Of a stretch of DNA of 28,496 nt, positions 16,925-24,538 are shown piece by piece (the first letter of the stretch is position 1; every line of letters starts with the position of its first letter). The notes below the pieces were generated by a model. That model saw nothing but the letters and a program-made list of their open reading frames with translations. It did no database searches and was not told where the DNA came from. The stretch is from JBCCCJ01 sp039029315. GTDB lineage: Bacteria > Bacteroidota > Bacteroidia > J057. The position numbers were made by a program, and so were the translations under genes. Location of the stretch: NCBI GenBank assembly GCA_039029315.1, contig JBCCGK010000131.1:1-28496 (forward strand). Direction: 5' to 3'.

Positions 16925-17524
16925 TTATTGCCCCCAAATTGCTACATGCGCGATTCCATGCATTTCCATACAGTCCAGCTGCAATAGGATCACCTCCAAA
17001 TCTTTTGTCACTCCTTGATTATGTCTGGCTGGGATTGGCGAATAAGTAAAATAATCATCCCAGGGATAATCCCATCCAGATGGAGTGTTTATTTGTTGAC
17101 CAAAATCTGGATTCTGTTTGATCCTCTCAATGAATTGTATGGTTGTTTGCCTAAATTCCTCAACAGTTGTCCAGCCCTCGTGTATATCATCATAAGATTG
17201 TTCCCACTCTTTCTTGCCTCTTTCTATTGCTTCTTGGATTTCCTGTGTCTTTTGTTCATCGGATTCCTTTTGAGCCAGATACAAACGATACTCTAATTCA
17301 CTTGAGTCATATAGGTAGTTGACCGGATACTTCGTATAGCAAGCTAAATCAAGCTGTAATATCTTTTCTACCTGGGTCAATTCACAATTGTCAAAATCTC
17401 TCGATTGGAACATGGCAAAGTCCCTTGATAGCGTCTCTTCTCCTCTCTTATCCGTGCATTCAAATATGTCAAATAAGATGTCTTCATTTCTTGTTTTTGG
17501 AACTAAAGATACATCGTACCCCAT
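16925..17524 (-). CDS. Hypothetical protein (199 aa)
   Basis: I do not recognise a named family. The protein starts MGYDVSLVPK, has no signal peptide or membrane segment, and holds a charged helical middle (residues ~78-125, rich in Glu, Lys and Gln, possibly a coiled coil) and an aromatic, Trp- and Tyr-rich segment (SGWDYPWDDYFTY) near the C-terminus. Proteins of this look are often found as immunity-like genes in Bacteroidota, but this is inference only. The gene is 18-33 bp upstream of the isomerase-like gene on the same strand, and one of the 161-bp palindromic repeats begins 32 bp beyond its start codon. Confidence 0.7.
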   Translation of the reverse strand: MGYDVSLVPKTRNEDILFDIFECTDKRGEETLSRDFAMFQSRDFDNCELTQVEKILQLDLACYTKYPVNYLYDSSELEYRLYLAQKESDEQKTQEIQEAIERGKKEWEQSYDDIHEGWTTVEEFRQTTIQFIERIKQNPDFGQQINTPSGWDYPWDDYFTYSPIPARHNQGVTKDLEVILLQLDCMEMHGIAHVAIWGQ

Positions 17525-17909
17525 GCTTGTTTTGTTAATTTGTGTCTACGAATAAGAGACTGTTTTGGAATCTGTGCTGAGAATTTTTATGATGTATTTT
17601 TTTCTCAGACAAGGCTCTTTTTTGTTCACATAGTGGTGCTATGGGAACAAAAAAAGCCGCCGGATGAGGAAAAAAGACGCATACAAAAAATTAGGGATAG
17701 ATTTTCAAACAGTCTCTAAGGCTGGTCAATATTTCCTGCCGTCTTGCCTCTTGATAGTGGCCCAAACCCAATCAAAGCCAGCATACAAAGGAAAATAGTA
17801 TCCTTCTCTCAAATTACAAAACCGGATGGCCGGGGAACAAAATATTGCTCTCAACATTCTGCTGAGGGGCGGTCGCAGCAAGGCTGGAATCGGTTTCTGT
17901 TGATAAAGA
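17525..17909. other. Intergenic stretch holding palindromic element A
   Basis: This 385-bp gap holds the 161-bp palindromic element described separately (17556-17716). The remaining ~190 bp next to the sulfatase stop codon has a short open - strand stretch reading LALIGFGPLSRG, without a start or ribosome site. I take it as chance or a gene relic. No terminator with a clear T-run was found after the sulfatase gene. Confidence 0.4.
17556..17716 (+). repeat. 161-bp MITE-like palindromic element, family 1 (copy A)
   Basis: The ends GAGACTGTTT and AAACAGTCTC form a perfect 10-bp terminal inverted repeat. The two halves align with each other along most of their length, so the element could fold into one long imperfect hairpin. 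At the centre GTTC / ATAG pairs with CTAT / GAAC around a five-base loop and is flanked by T- and A-runs. A second copy of exactly the same length, in opposite orientation and roughly 85-90% identical by eye, is at 24539-24699. It encodes nothing obvious. Confidence 0.75.
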
Positions 17910-19304
17910 CTATTCCTCGATCACCCAATCTTTCGGCGCAATAAATCCACTTCTCCCAACTCGATAGCGGGAAATTTGATCTCTTTGTTTGAGGGCGGCG
18001 AACCCTTCGATGGCCTGTAATAGTTCCTGGTATGTCTGTGGATGGCTGGCTCGCAGATCGTCAGTTTCTATGTGTAACGAATCAAGTTGATAGAGTACCA
18101 TTCTGTCGGGCTGTGGAGAGCTCACATCAGGAGCATCACGTTCGATGAGTAACTTCCAGGCATGATCATGCACTGCAAACTCTTCTCTTTTCCCATGATT
18201 TTGATCCAAATAGCTGAAGCACATGCGATCGATCTGCTGATCATTTCCCCTCATGCTTTCCAATACATTGATGCCGTCCAATGGCTTGCCTGTCCACGGT
18301 TTGGGGGATGCGATGGCTGCCAGCGTAGGAAAGATGTCAAGATACCCCATGCGTGTACGAATGATCTTCCCGCCGGCAATTCCTCCTGCTGGCCAATGAA
18401 CTGCGGCAGCTACCCGAATTCCTCCTTCATTCAGCGTCAATTTATGTCCTTTCATCGGTGCATTGTTGCCAATATTTCTCACACCTCCATTGTCACTAAA
18501 GAATAAAATGAAGGTGTTTTCCCGATCAGACCGCTGGTCTATGGCGTTCAGAATGCGCCCTATCCCCTGATCCATACAGTCTACCATGGCGGCATACACC
18601 TGCTGTTTTCCTTTCCTCTGCGGATATTTTGCGATATCCTCTTCTTTGGCTTGAAAGGGGGAATGGGGGGCGGTGTAAGGAATGTACAGAAAATATGGCT
18701 CCTCTTTGGGTACCGATGAAATAAAGCTTATTGCTTCTTCTGTGATGAGATCAGTTACATATCCTTCCGTATGTACAGTCTGTGCATTTCTGTGCCAGTC
18801 TGTTTCTCCTTCTCTAATTCTTGTAAAATAATCGACAGCCCCATTGTAGCAACCAACGAAATGTGTAAAGCCTTGATTGTTGGGGTGCCACTTGGTTTGA
18901 AGATGGCCTAGATGCCATTTTCCGATGCAGGCGCGATACGTATATCCTGCACGACTGAGCATTTCTGGTAGCAGATCCTCTTCCGGATCTAAGCCTGCAT
19001 TTCGGTAGGGAGGAATGACCGAGCGCATCAACCCATATCGGATTGGATATCGTCCTGTCATCAGCCCCGCGCGGGTAGGAGTGCACATAGGACAGCTATA
19101 GAAATTCTCCAGCCTGACACCTGTTGACGCGAACTTATCCAGATTTGGTGTGTTGATATCACTGCCGTGAAACCCGACATCCGCATACCCAAGGTCGTCT
19201 GCTAGAATGATGACGATATTCGGTTGTCTGGCAGTTCGGTTGATTTTATTCATCGTGCAGCCATATAACAGCATGGCTATGACTAATGGTGGGATCACTC
19301 TCAT
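17910..19304 (-). CDS. Sulfatase (arylsulfatase type, formylglycine-dependent), lipoprotein
   Basis: A 464-aa type I sulfatase that should hydrolyse a sulfate ester, probably on a carbohydrate, outside the inner membrane. The sulfatase signature C74-T-P-T-R78 carries the cysteine that is converted to formylglycine. The metal-binding DD pair is at residues 36-37 (ILADDLGYADVG), and GKWHLGH and FSDNGG supply other active-site residues. The signal peptide ends in YGC (Cys16), so it is a likely lipoprotein. I chose the ATG at 19304; a TTG at 19328 overlaps the upstream gene and would put eight residues before the signal peptide. It lies directly downstream of the DJ-1/PfpI gene, so the two form a pair. 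A formylglycine-generating or anSME-type maturase is needed but is not in the window. The exact sulfated substrate is unknown. Confidence 0.9.
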   Translation of the reverse strand: MRVIPPLVIAMLLYGCTMNKINRTARQPNIVIILADDLGYADVGFHGSDINTPNLDKFASTGVRLENFYSCPMCTPTRAGLMTGRYPIRYGLMRSVIPPYRNAGLDPEEDLLPEMLSRAGYTYRACIGKWHLGHLQTKWHPNNQGFTHFVGCYNGAVDYFTRIREGETDWHRNAQTVHTEGYVTDLITEEAISFISSVPKEEPYFLYIPYTAPHSPFQAKEEDIAKYPQRKGKQQVYAAMVDCMDQGIGRILNAIDQRSDRENTFILFFSDNGGVRNIGNNAPMKGHKLTLNEGGIRVAAAVHWPAGGIAGGKIIRTRMGYLDIFPTLAAIASPKPWTGKPLDGINVLESMRGNDQQIDRMCFSYLDQNHGKREEFAVHDHAWKLLIERDAPDVSSPQPDRMVLYQLDSLHIETDDLRASHPQTYQELLQAIEGFAALKQRDQISRYRVGRSGFIAPKDWVIEE

Positions 19305-19320
19305 CTCTTTGAAGGTTTGC

Positions 19321-19911
19321 TTATTCAAATCTCATATATTTCTTGACTCTCTGAACATTCTCTGAGCTGGTCAACATCTCCAATAAAGTGAATGCCACTT
19401 CTAGTCCAGCCGCAGGACCATTGGAGGTAATGATATTTTTATCGACGACCATCGATTGATCTTGAACGATTGCTCCAAAGTTCGCCAATTGTTGTATTCG
19501 CTTTCCCTCCAACAAATCATAGGTAGTGGCATTTCTATTGTGTAATACACCAGATTTGCCAATCGGCAGTGCTGCAACACATATCGCAGCGATCAACTTA
19601 TCTCGTTTGTCAAAGTCTCGAATGAGTTCCAGGAATCTTTCATCATAGGCATCCTCATAAAATCCTGCTTGCTCGAATCCCCCAGGAATTGCCAAAGCAT
19701 CGAATTCGTCTGGTGCAACCTCCTCCCATGCCAGATCTGGTTTGACAGTGAAATTCCAGGTGCATGAAATTTCTTCCCGTAATCCTGTTGTGCGTAACTC
19801 TACTGCTTCGGTTCCAAATATTCGACTCCAGCCCATAACGTCTGTAAATACACTGGCTTCATATTCTTCAAATCCCTGGGAAAGGAATAATAGTACTTTT
19901 TTCTTTTTCAT
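19321..19911 (-). CDS. DJ-1/PfpI family protein
   Basis: A 196-aa cytoplasmic protein of the DJ-1/PfpI (class I glutamine amidotransferase-like) family. The opening VLLFLSQGFEEYEAS includes the conserved Glu (E15), and the nucleophile elbow AAICVAALPIG carries Cys111. ALAIPGG is the usual central strand-turn. Members act as glyoxalases, deglycase-like or chaperone/redox proteins, so the exact job here is open. It is the first gene of a two-gene unit with the sulfatase: the stop codon at 19321 is 16 bp from the sulfatase ATG and would overlap its possible TTG start, suggesting translational coupling. Confidence 0.85.
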   Translation of the reverse strand: MKKKKVLLFLSQGFEEYEASVFTDVMGWSRIFGTEAVELRTTGLREEISCTWNFTVKPDLAWEEVAPDEFDALAIPGGFEQAGFYEDAYDERFLELIRDFDKRDKLIAAICVAALPIGKSGVLHNRNATTYDLLEGKRIQQLANFGAIVQDQSMVVDKNIITSNGPAAGLEVAFTLLEMLTSSENVQRVKKYMRFE

Positions 19912-20396
19912 GATTTTGGCGCATTATAAGTAAGTTAGGGAGACAATTTTGAATGAAGAATTATGAATATTGAATGGGCTGTCAAACAGCGAGAACTCTT
20001 ACCAATCAAGCCATTATATCCTCTATTTCCCTTATACCCAAAATAAACCCTTATGTTATTCATCTACTTAAGGGGACACAATTACATTGAAGGATCTTGT
20101 TCCTCCCCCAGCCTCCGAAGGGGGAAATCGTTGATTTCTGGCCTTGTGGGTTGATGTCTCCCGCTGGCGGGAGAGCGAGAGGGTGGAAGATGATTGTCAA
20201 ATATACATTTGTCTACATACTTAGGTGGACAATATTAGGGTTGATTTTGCCTTCCTCATCCAGGACGCCGGAACAGACGTTCCCGCATCCAATCATTCCG
20301 ACGACTTGTGGGTCATCTCCTTCTGCTCCGGCATGGAGATGATCGACAGACAAACAGATCGTCAATTCAGTTTGTTCCTGTCCTTTTTGGGGAACA
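19912..20396. other. Intergenic stretch with palindromic element and direct repeats
   Basis: This 485-bp gap separates the DJ-1 start from the methyltransferase stop codon. It contains the GC-rich palindrome at 20099-20190 and a pair of imperfect 20-bp direct repeats (20065-20084 and 20218-20237). The part next to the DJ-1 gene probably carries its promoter. A - strand open stretch at about 20213-20396 looks protein-like in places (GMIGCGNVCSGVLDEEG) but has no support as a gene. Confidence 0.45.
20065..20237. repeat. Palindromic element with flanking imperfect direct repeats
   Basis: The core has CTCCCGC-TG-GCGGGAG (about 20157-20172) and CCCCC/GGGGG pairing at 20105-20124, with TTCCTCCCCCAGCCTC near 20100 partly complementary to the GAGAGGGTGGAAGA at about 20177. 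On either side lie TACTTAAGGGGACACAATTA (20065-20084) and TACTTAGGTGGACAATATTA (20218-20237), which match at 16 of 20 positions. The layout resembles a small inserted repeat between target-like direct repeats, though other explanations are possible. Confidence 0.4.
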
Positions 20397-21215
20397 TCAT
20401 TTCTCCAACATGAGTACATTTGATGTCATTCGTCCCGCACTTCCCCTCGCCTGATGCAGTTGCCCCATTTTGTGCAGGAGCAGATGCTTGAATTCATCTT
20501 GTCTTTTCATCTCCAGGCCACGCAATTTAGGGCCTATAGGTGTCGAATAGGCAAAGGTAACGGCCTGATCTTTTCCTCTGGGTAGATACAGGTCCGCTTC
20601 TTGTTGAGCCAGCTGAATGCTTGAGAATCCTGTGTCTGAAAAAGAATCGAGTAAGTCCTTTTCGGTGACAACATCAAATGGGATTCGCATCAGCTGCGAA
20701 ATATCATGGAGATCCAATGCTTCGAGTGATTGGCAGATAGCATGAAATATATCGCATTCTGAGACATGACGCCAGGTAGTCAGAACTGCTGTTCCCCCTG
20801 CTTTTAATACCCGATAGAGTTCCTGTGCGACCTTTTTTTTTCGTGGGAAAAACTGGAATCCTTGTTGACAAAAAACCTGGTCCAAAGAATTCTCAGGAAT
20901 TTCTAATGAATCTGCTGTTCCTTCTCTGAAGTCAATATGAGTCGCCCAGGCTGCGCATCTTGTTTTCGCCAGGTCCAGCATCTGAGTATTGATATCCAGT
21001 GCAATCACCCTTCCATCAGGAGGTAGATGTTGAACAAGCTCTTTGGTTACCACACCAGTACCACACGCCAGGTCCAGTACCTTATTTCCTGGTACAGGAG
21101 GATGTGTCTGCATGAGGCTTTTGGCCCAGGCTTCGAATAATACAGGAACAAGGATTGAGTCATAAGCTTTTGCTACAGAATCATTTCCAAAGTTAAATTT
21201 TTCTGATTTGCTCAT
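20397..21215 (-). CDS. Class I SAM-dependent methyltransferase (UbiE/Methyltransf_11-like)
   Basis: A 272-aa cytoplasmic methyltransferase. Motif I VLDLACGTG lies at residues 46-54 and binds S-adenosylmethionine. The acidic residue after the second strand is seen in VIALDINTQML, and LDQVFCQQGFQFFP followed by LYRVLKAGGTAVLTTW gives the post-II and motif III region of the UbiE-like branch. The substrate cannot be told from sequence, since this branch covers quinones, lipids and small metabolites. The ATG at 21215 is the only good start. A perfect inverted repeat lies just upstream (21231-21256) and may control it. There is no overlap with neighbours, and the upstream neighbour on the same strand is the thiaminase-like gene. 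Confidence 0.85.
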   Translation of the reverse strand: MSKSEKFNFGNDSVAKAYDSILVPVLFEAWAKSLMQTHPPVPGNKVLDLACGTGVVTKELVQHLPPDGRVIALDINTQMLDLAKTRCAAWATHIDFREGTADSLEIPENSLDQVFCQQGFQFFPRKKKVAQELYRVLKAGGTAVLTTWRHVSECDIFHAICQSLEALDLHDISQLMRIPFDVVTEKDLLDSFSDTGFSSIQLAQQEADLYLPRGKDQAVTFAYSTPIGPKLRGLEMKRQDEFKHLLLHKMGQLHQARGSAGRMTSNVLMLEK

Positions 21216-21230
21216 CTTCTAGTATTTGCT

Positions 21231-21256
21231 GGAGACAAAATGATAATTTTGTCTCC
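21231..21256 (-). promoter_or_regulatory. Perfect 11-bp inverted repeat upstream of the methyltransferase
   Basis: GGAGACAAAAT (21231-21241) and ATTTTGTCTCC (21246-21256) are exact complements with a 4-base loop. The site begins 16 bp before the methyltransferase ATG. It has no T-run after it on the - strand, so it is more like an operator or an RNA stem-loop in the leader than a terminator. A role is inference. Confidence 0.45.
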
Positions 21257-21329
21257 CAGACGTCAATGTCAATCTACACGCTCGCTAGCAACAATTGCAA
21301 AAGAATAGCTTGCAGACCGTGAATCCGAT

Positions 21330-21476
21330 TCATGTAGCGCACCATTTTGTTTCATTCCAGGCTTCCAGAGCCAGAATGAAAGGGTCCACCCCTGTTTTCG
21401 GAAAATCGCTTTTTTCGATGGCTATACGCAGCAATTCCTTATAGAGAGCCTGGGCCGGACCCTTAATCGAATATTT
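21330..21476 (-). pseudogene. Possible gene remnant downstream of the thiaminase-like gene
   Basis: An open stretch on the - strand ends at a TGA at 21330-21332 and reads like real protein: YSIKGPAQALYKELL, then TGVDPFILALEAWNETKW. It uses codons like its neighbours, but no start codon with a ribosome site lies between the thiaminase stop (21463) and this stretch, and the frame runs backward into the thiaminase gene in a different phase. It may be the C-terminal remnant of a lost gene or a short gene with an unusual start. I do not recognise the family. Confidence 0.3.
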
Positions 21477-22692
21477 TGGCTTCCATTTGATCCTTATAAT
21501 CTGAGTTGATTTTCTCAAATGCGTCTTTACCCAATCGAAATGTCTTGGGAATTGAGGAATGGATGAGTTTGCGCATGTCTGAATATTTCGGATACTGTTG
21601 TTCGAGCTGTTGAAAGATGCTCTCCCTGGCAGGCATATAATAGAAGGCATTGTCCCCATTTTGACAACTCCTGACCATATGCGCAGTAGAGGTAATCAGA
21701 TTCATCAAATCAATTGCCAATTCGATTTTTCTGGGAGAACTTCCAACTTGTGCATTGATGACTGCCGCATCCATGAAGAACAAATCAACATCGGAATCAT
21801 TAAAGGAGGGAATAAGTTTCATAGACATATCTACCAAATGTGTAGGCTTCATCTGGAACATATTTTCTGTAAATCCCACATAAGCCCTTCCATCTCCATC
21901 ACTGAACCACTCGGCTCTTTGCGGGTACCACTTTCTTGATTGTTTTTGGCCTCCCATGGCAACAAGTTTTTTTACATTCTCCAGAGACTGTTTATCCAGA
22001 GAGTCAGGAGATGTCAATTTGGGGGAAGTCGAATACTCCCCTGATTGATCCATCACGGCCTCAAGGTACCAACAGATATTTGAGGTTCCACTCGACAAGT
22101 CGATGAGAAGACTTGTGTCTTTGGGAGGCTTTTGGCTTTGATAATTTGCTTGCCCCAATATGCGATACAAGTCTTCAAGGGTGTTGCTATCGCGAATGTC
22201 CTGGTCTTGCTTTCGATAATACAAAATGTTGGCACAGCCGAATTGAGGAATCCCAAAGTATTGCCCATTATATAGACACCCAGCCAAAGAATGAGGAAGG
22301 ATATCCTTTTTGTCTTTGATGGAGGCTTTGTCAATGGGTAGAATCCATTTTTTTTCAGCAAAAGAACTCAAGTATAACGCATCCATGACAAATACATCTA
22401 CATTGGCGGGAGGAGGGGTTTTGTAAGAATTATAGTCAGTGAAATTCAGACGAACAGTTGGATGTTTTGCCTTCCACATCTCAGTTAGGATCGACTGAGA
22501 TTTTTTTTCGTACCCCTCGAACAAATAGGGATACAATGCCACATTGAGTTCCGATATGTTATCCACGCTGCTGGCACTAGAGGAGTCGGTTGATTTTTTT
22601 AGGGAGCTACATCCGACGATGACCCAGGTAACAAGAAGTAGGTTGAATAAGCGAAATGACATAGCAAATAGGGGTTTTAATTGATTATGCAT
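21463..22692 (-). CDS. Thiaminase I (thiamine pyridinylase), lipoprotein
   Basis: Thiaminase I cleaves thiamine by swapping its thiazole for a base or thiol at the pyrimidine methylene (EC 2.5.1.2). The 409-aa protein has the periplasmic-binding type II fold of this family. It matches my memory of the Paenibacillus thiaminolyticus enzyme over its whole length: LNVALYPYLF at the start, NFTDYNSY, VDVFVMDALYLSSFA, GIPQFGCANILYYRK, GRAYVGFTENM, LFFMDAAVIN, YYMPARESIF and FRLGKDA near the end. The catalytic Cys corresponds to Cys153 (Cys113 in the mature Paenibacillus enzyme) and the catalytic Glu to Glu276 (Glu241). The signal peptide ends in IVGC (Cys28), so it is a lipoprotein. An internal ATG at codon 11 is an alternative start. 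No thiamine genes or TPP riboswitch are nearby. A generic sugar-binding lipoprotein is the main alternative; conserved Cys and Glu argue against it. Confidence 0.85.
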   Translation of the reverse strand: MHNQLKPLFAMSFRLFNLLLVTWVIVGCSSLKKSTDSSSASSVDNISELNVALYPYLFEGYEKKSQSILTEMWKAKHPTVRLNFTDYNSYKTPPPANVDVFVMDALYLSSFAEKKWILPIDKASIKDKKDILPHSLAGCLYNGQYFGIPQFGCANILYYRKQDQDIRDSNTLEDLYRILGQANYQSQKPPKDTSLLIDLSSGTSNICWYLEAVMDQSGEYSTSPKLTSPDSLDKQSLENVKKLVAMGGQKQSRKWYPQRAEWFSDGDGRAYVGFTENMFQMKPTHLVDMSMKLIPSFNDSDVDLFFMDAAVINAQVGSSPRKIELAIDLMNLITSTAHMVRSCQNGDNAFYYMPARESIFQQLEQQYPKYSDMRKLIHSSIPKTFRLGKDAFEKINSDYKDQMEAKIFD

Positions 22693-22742
22693 GTTTTCAT
22701 GGGTAGGTGATGGATTGATCTACCGTACGTGTCCTCTGTTTG

Positions 22743-23597
22743 TTAGCTGTGGTGGATTGCCTTCTGCTGTCTGTACCATTCGCTAAATCTGAGGTATGCA
22801 GAATCCATACAGTTGTCCCAAAAATCAGAGCTTTTTCTACGCCACCTCTTTGTCTCTGGATTCCATGTAATTTGATGCACGATTCTTTCCTGAAACAGCA
22901 ATTCGACAGACTTTACCGCGCTATTATCCGGGACGAATATTCTTTGTAAAAAATCTTCGTTCTGCGTTCTTCCATAGGAATTATTGCTGATGAAGGCATG
23001 TAATCCACCGCCATCAAATAAGTGGGACGGAATATCAAATTCAAGATTTTCGTAGCCCAAGTCTTCAATGGAGAGTCTGTCATTACAACTGAGATAAACC
23101 ATTTTCATCCTTTTTTCAAAGACGAGGTTTCTCGTTTCTATTTTTGGCTCATATTCTGTTGAGAAGATCTCTTGCATAAGGTCAGGAAAATCATGATTCA
23201 GGCCACTGATTCGGATGTTGTCAACCTGATAAAAACAGTTGCTTGCATATTCCCAATAATCCAGGTCTTTCCAATTAGGAGCCACATATTCTCCCAGGGA
23301 AGATCCACGATAGAATCTCGAGTGTCCCAAGATGCGATCATTCGCATATCCTTCATCTCCCGATATTTGCCAATAATGAAAGTCTGCTAATATATCTTCT
23401 TCATAGAAGCAGGAGGCTACATTCTTGGATACATACAACACATGCAGACAATTTTCCGCTTGATTCCAACTATACAAACATGGGCCATTGACAAGCGTTG
23501 TTTCTCGCACTCTGGCACATATTTTTTTTATCTGTGCTTCAGAAAGTTCCCGGAAATCTGCCGGAAAAAGAGCAACGGAATAGGAGGTATAGTTCAT
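22743..23597 (-). CDS. Hypothetical protein (284 aa)
   Basis: I do not recognise this protein. It has no signal peptide or membrane segment. The sequence is rich in aromatic residues and Asp/Glu/Asn, with blocks FPADFRELSEAQIKKI at the start, FHYWQISGDEGYANDR in the middle and WNPETKRWRRKSSDFWDN near the end, which suggests a compact alpha/beta protein. It sits at the left edge of the run of immunity-like genes and 50 bp upstream of the thiaminase-like gene on the same strand, so the two may share a transcript. By company it could be an immunity protein, but nothing in the sequence proves it. The ATG at 23597 is the natural start. Confidence 0.7.
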   Translation of the reverse strand: MNYTSYSVALFPADFRELSEAQIKKICARVRETTLVNGPCLYSWNQAENCLHVLYVSKNVASCFYEEDILADFHYWQISGDEGYANDRILGHSRFYRGSSLGEYVAPNWKDLDYWEYASNCFYQVDNIRISGLNHDFPDLMQEIFSTEYEPKIETRNLVFEKRMKMVYLSCNDRLSIEDLGYENLEFDIPSHLFDGGGLHAFISNNSYGRTQNEDFLQRIFVPDNSAVKSVELLFQERIVHQITWNPETKRWRRKSSDFWDNCMDSAYLRFSEWYRQQKAIHHS

Positions 23598-23727
23598 GGT
23601 TTTATATTGGCTTGTTCAGCAGACGCCTGGACAGGATTCAATGGCAATATCAATGAGGTTTTGTCTGAGTTGTTCACGGCATTGAGGAAAATAACCTTAT
23701 TCCCCAGCCCCCATATTGTTCCTCTCC

Positions 23728-24522
23728 TTATTCGCTGGTCCACCAATTATAGATAAGAAAGGTATCATTCATATCAAACAAAAAGATACAATCATCCCAT
23801 TCTTTTCGCATCTGATAAATTCCTTTTATGTTTTCTTCCCTCACCCACTTGAGTTTATTTGTTATCAAATTGATTTCCTTTGCCACTTCTGACGACCTTT
23901 TGGGAATGCAGCTTCCGTGGAAGGGATCAAACCATCCTTTGCATAAAAAGTAGGATAAGTCGTTGAATTCGATGTTTGCATGAGTTCCCCAAGTCAGAAA
24001 TGAAATCCAAAAATCAATGATGTCATGATATTCTGCTGTGGTTCCTGAATACAGATCTGTTTGTTGATACGTATAGTCTCCTAGCATTTCTACCTTTGGT
24101 TTTGGAATATCCTGATCGATTTGCATGGATGCCAGCCGTACTTTTATATCTAATGGGGTCCATGTTCTTCCCAGATCCTGGATATCCGCCAACTCTGCTT
24201 CATTTAAGGTCTCAAGATAATACCAGAATTGACTGTTGGATTTGAAATAGTCTTCGATCAGGAGGACGATTTGCGGGCGATGAACCTGCGTAAATGACTG
24301 CCAGTTTTCTGTTGTGACATTTATTTCCAGAACAGATTCCTGATAAACAAATGCCAGTAAAAATTGATTGCTTCGGCTATCAGTGATACCATGTGACTGA
24401 GGATCAATTTTGTAATCTCGCTCATCCAGGAATGTCCTGATTTCATGTTGGATGGCCCTCATTTGGCCCGGATAGGTAGTAGATATATCTTTTGTGTATT
24501 GTGTTCTGATTTGCCATTTCAT
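23728..24522 (-). CDS. Hypothetical protein (264 aa)
   Basis: An unrecognised cytoplasmic-looking protein with no signal peptide, membrane segment or obvious motif. Its first 70 residues (opening MKWQIRTQY, with FLDERDYKID and FLLAFVYQESVLEINVTTE) look like an alpha/beta domain, and the C-terminal part is rich in Trp, Phe and Tyr (FWISFLTWGTHANIEF, CIFLFDMNDTFLIYNWW). It stands alone with 130 bp to the next gene on the left, and the palindromic element B begins 17 bp beyond its start codon, so its promoter would have to overlap or lie within that element. That location is unusual. Membership of the immunity-gene cluster is inferred only from place and size. Confidence 0.65.
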   Translation of the reverse strand: MKWQIRTQYTKDISTTYPGQMRAIQHEIRTFLDERDYKIDPQSHGITDSRSNQFLLAFVYQESVLEINVTTENWQSFTQVHRPQIVLLIEDYFKSNSQFWYYLETLNEAELADIQDLGRTWTPLDIKVRLASMQIDQDIPKPKVEMLGDYTYQQTDLYSGTTAEYHDIIDFWISFLTWGTHANIEFNDLSYFLCKGWFDPFHGSCIPKRSSEVAKEINLITNKLKWVREENIKGIYQMRKEWDDCIFLFDMNDTFLIYNWWTSE

Positions 24523-24538
24523 ATTCTAGAGGATAGTA

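Noticed and set aside
17910..19328. Sulfatase starting at TTG 19328.
   Set aside because: The ATG at 19304 gives a normal lipoprotein signal peptide, while the TTG form adds polar residues in front of it and overlaps the DJ-1 gene.
20213..20419. A - strand open frame with a protein-like piece (GMIGCGNVCSGVLDEEG).
   Set aside because: It overlaps the end of the well-supported methyltransferase gene, its start has no ribosome site, and the similarity to a dinucleotide-binding start is too short to trust.
22693..22742. Possible TPP riboswitch before the thiaminase gene.
   Set aside because: The gap is only 50 bp, too short for a THI-box, and no CUGAGA-type core is seen.
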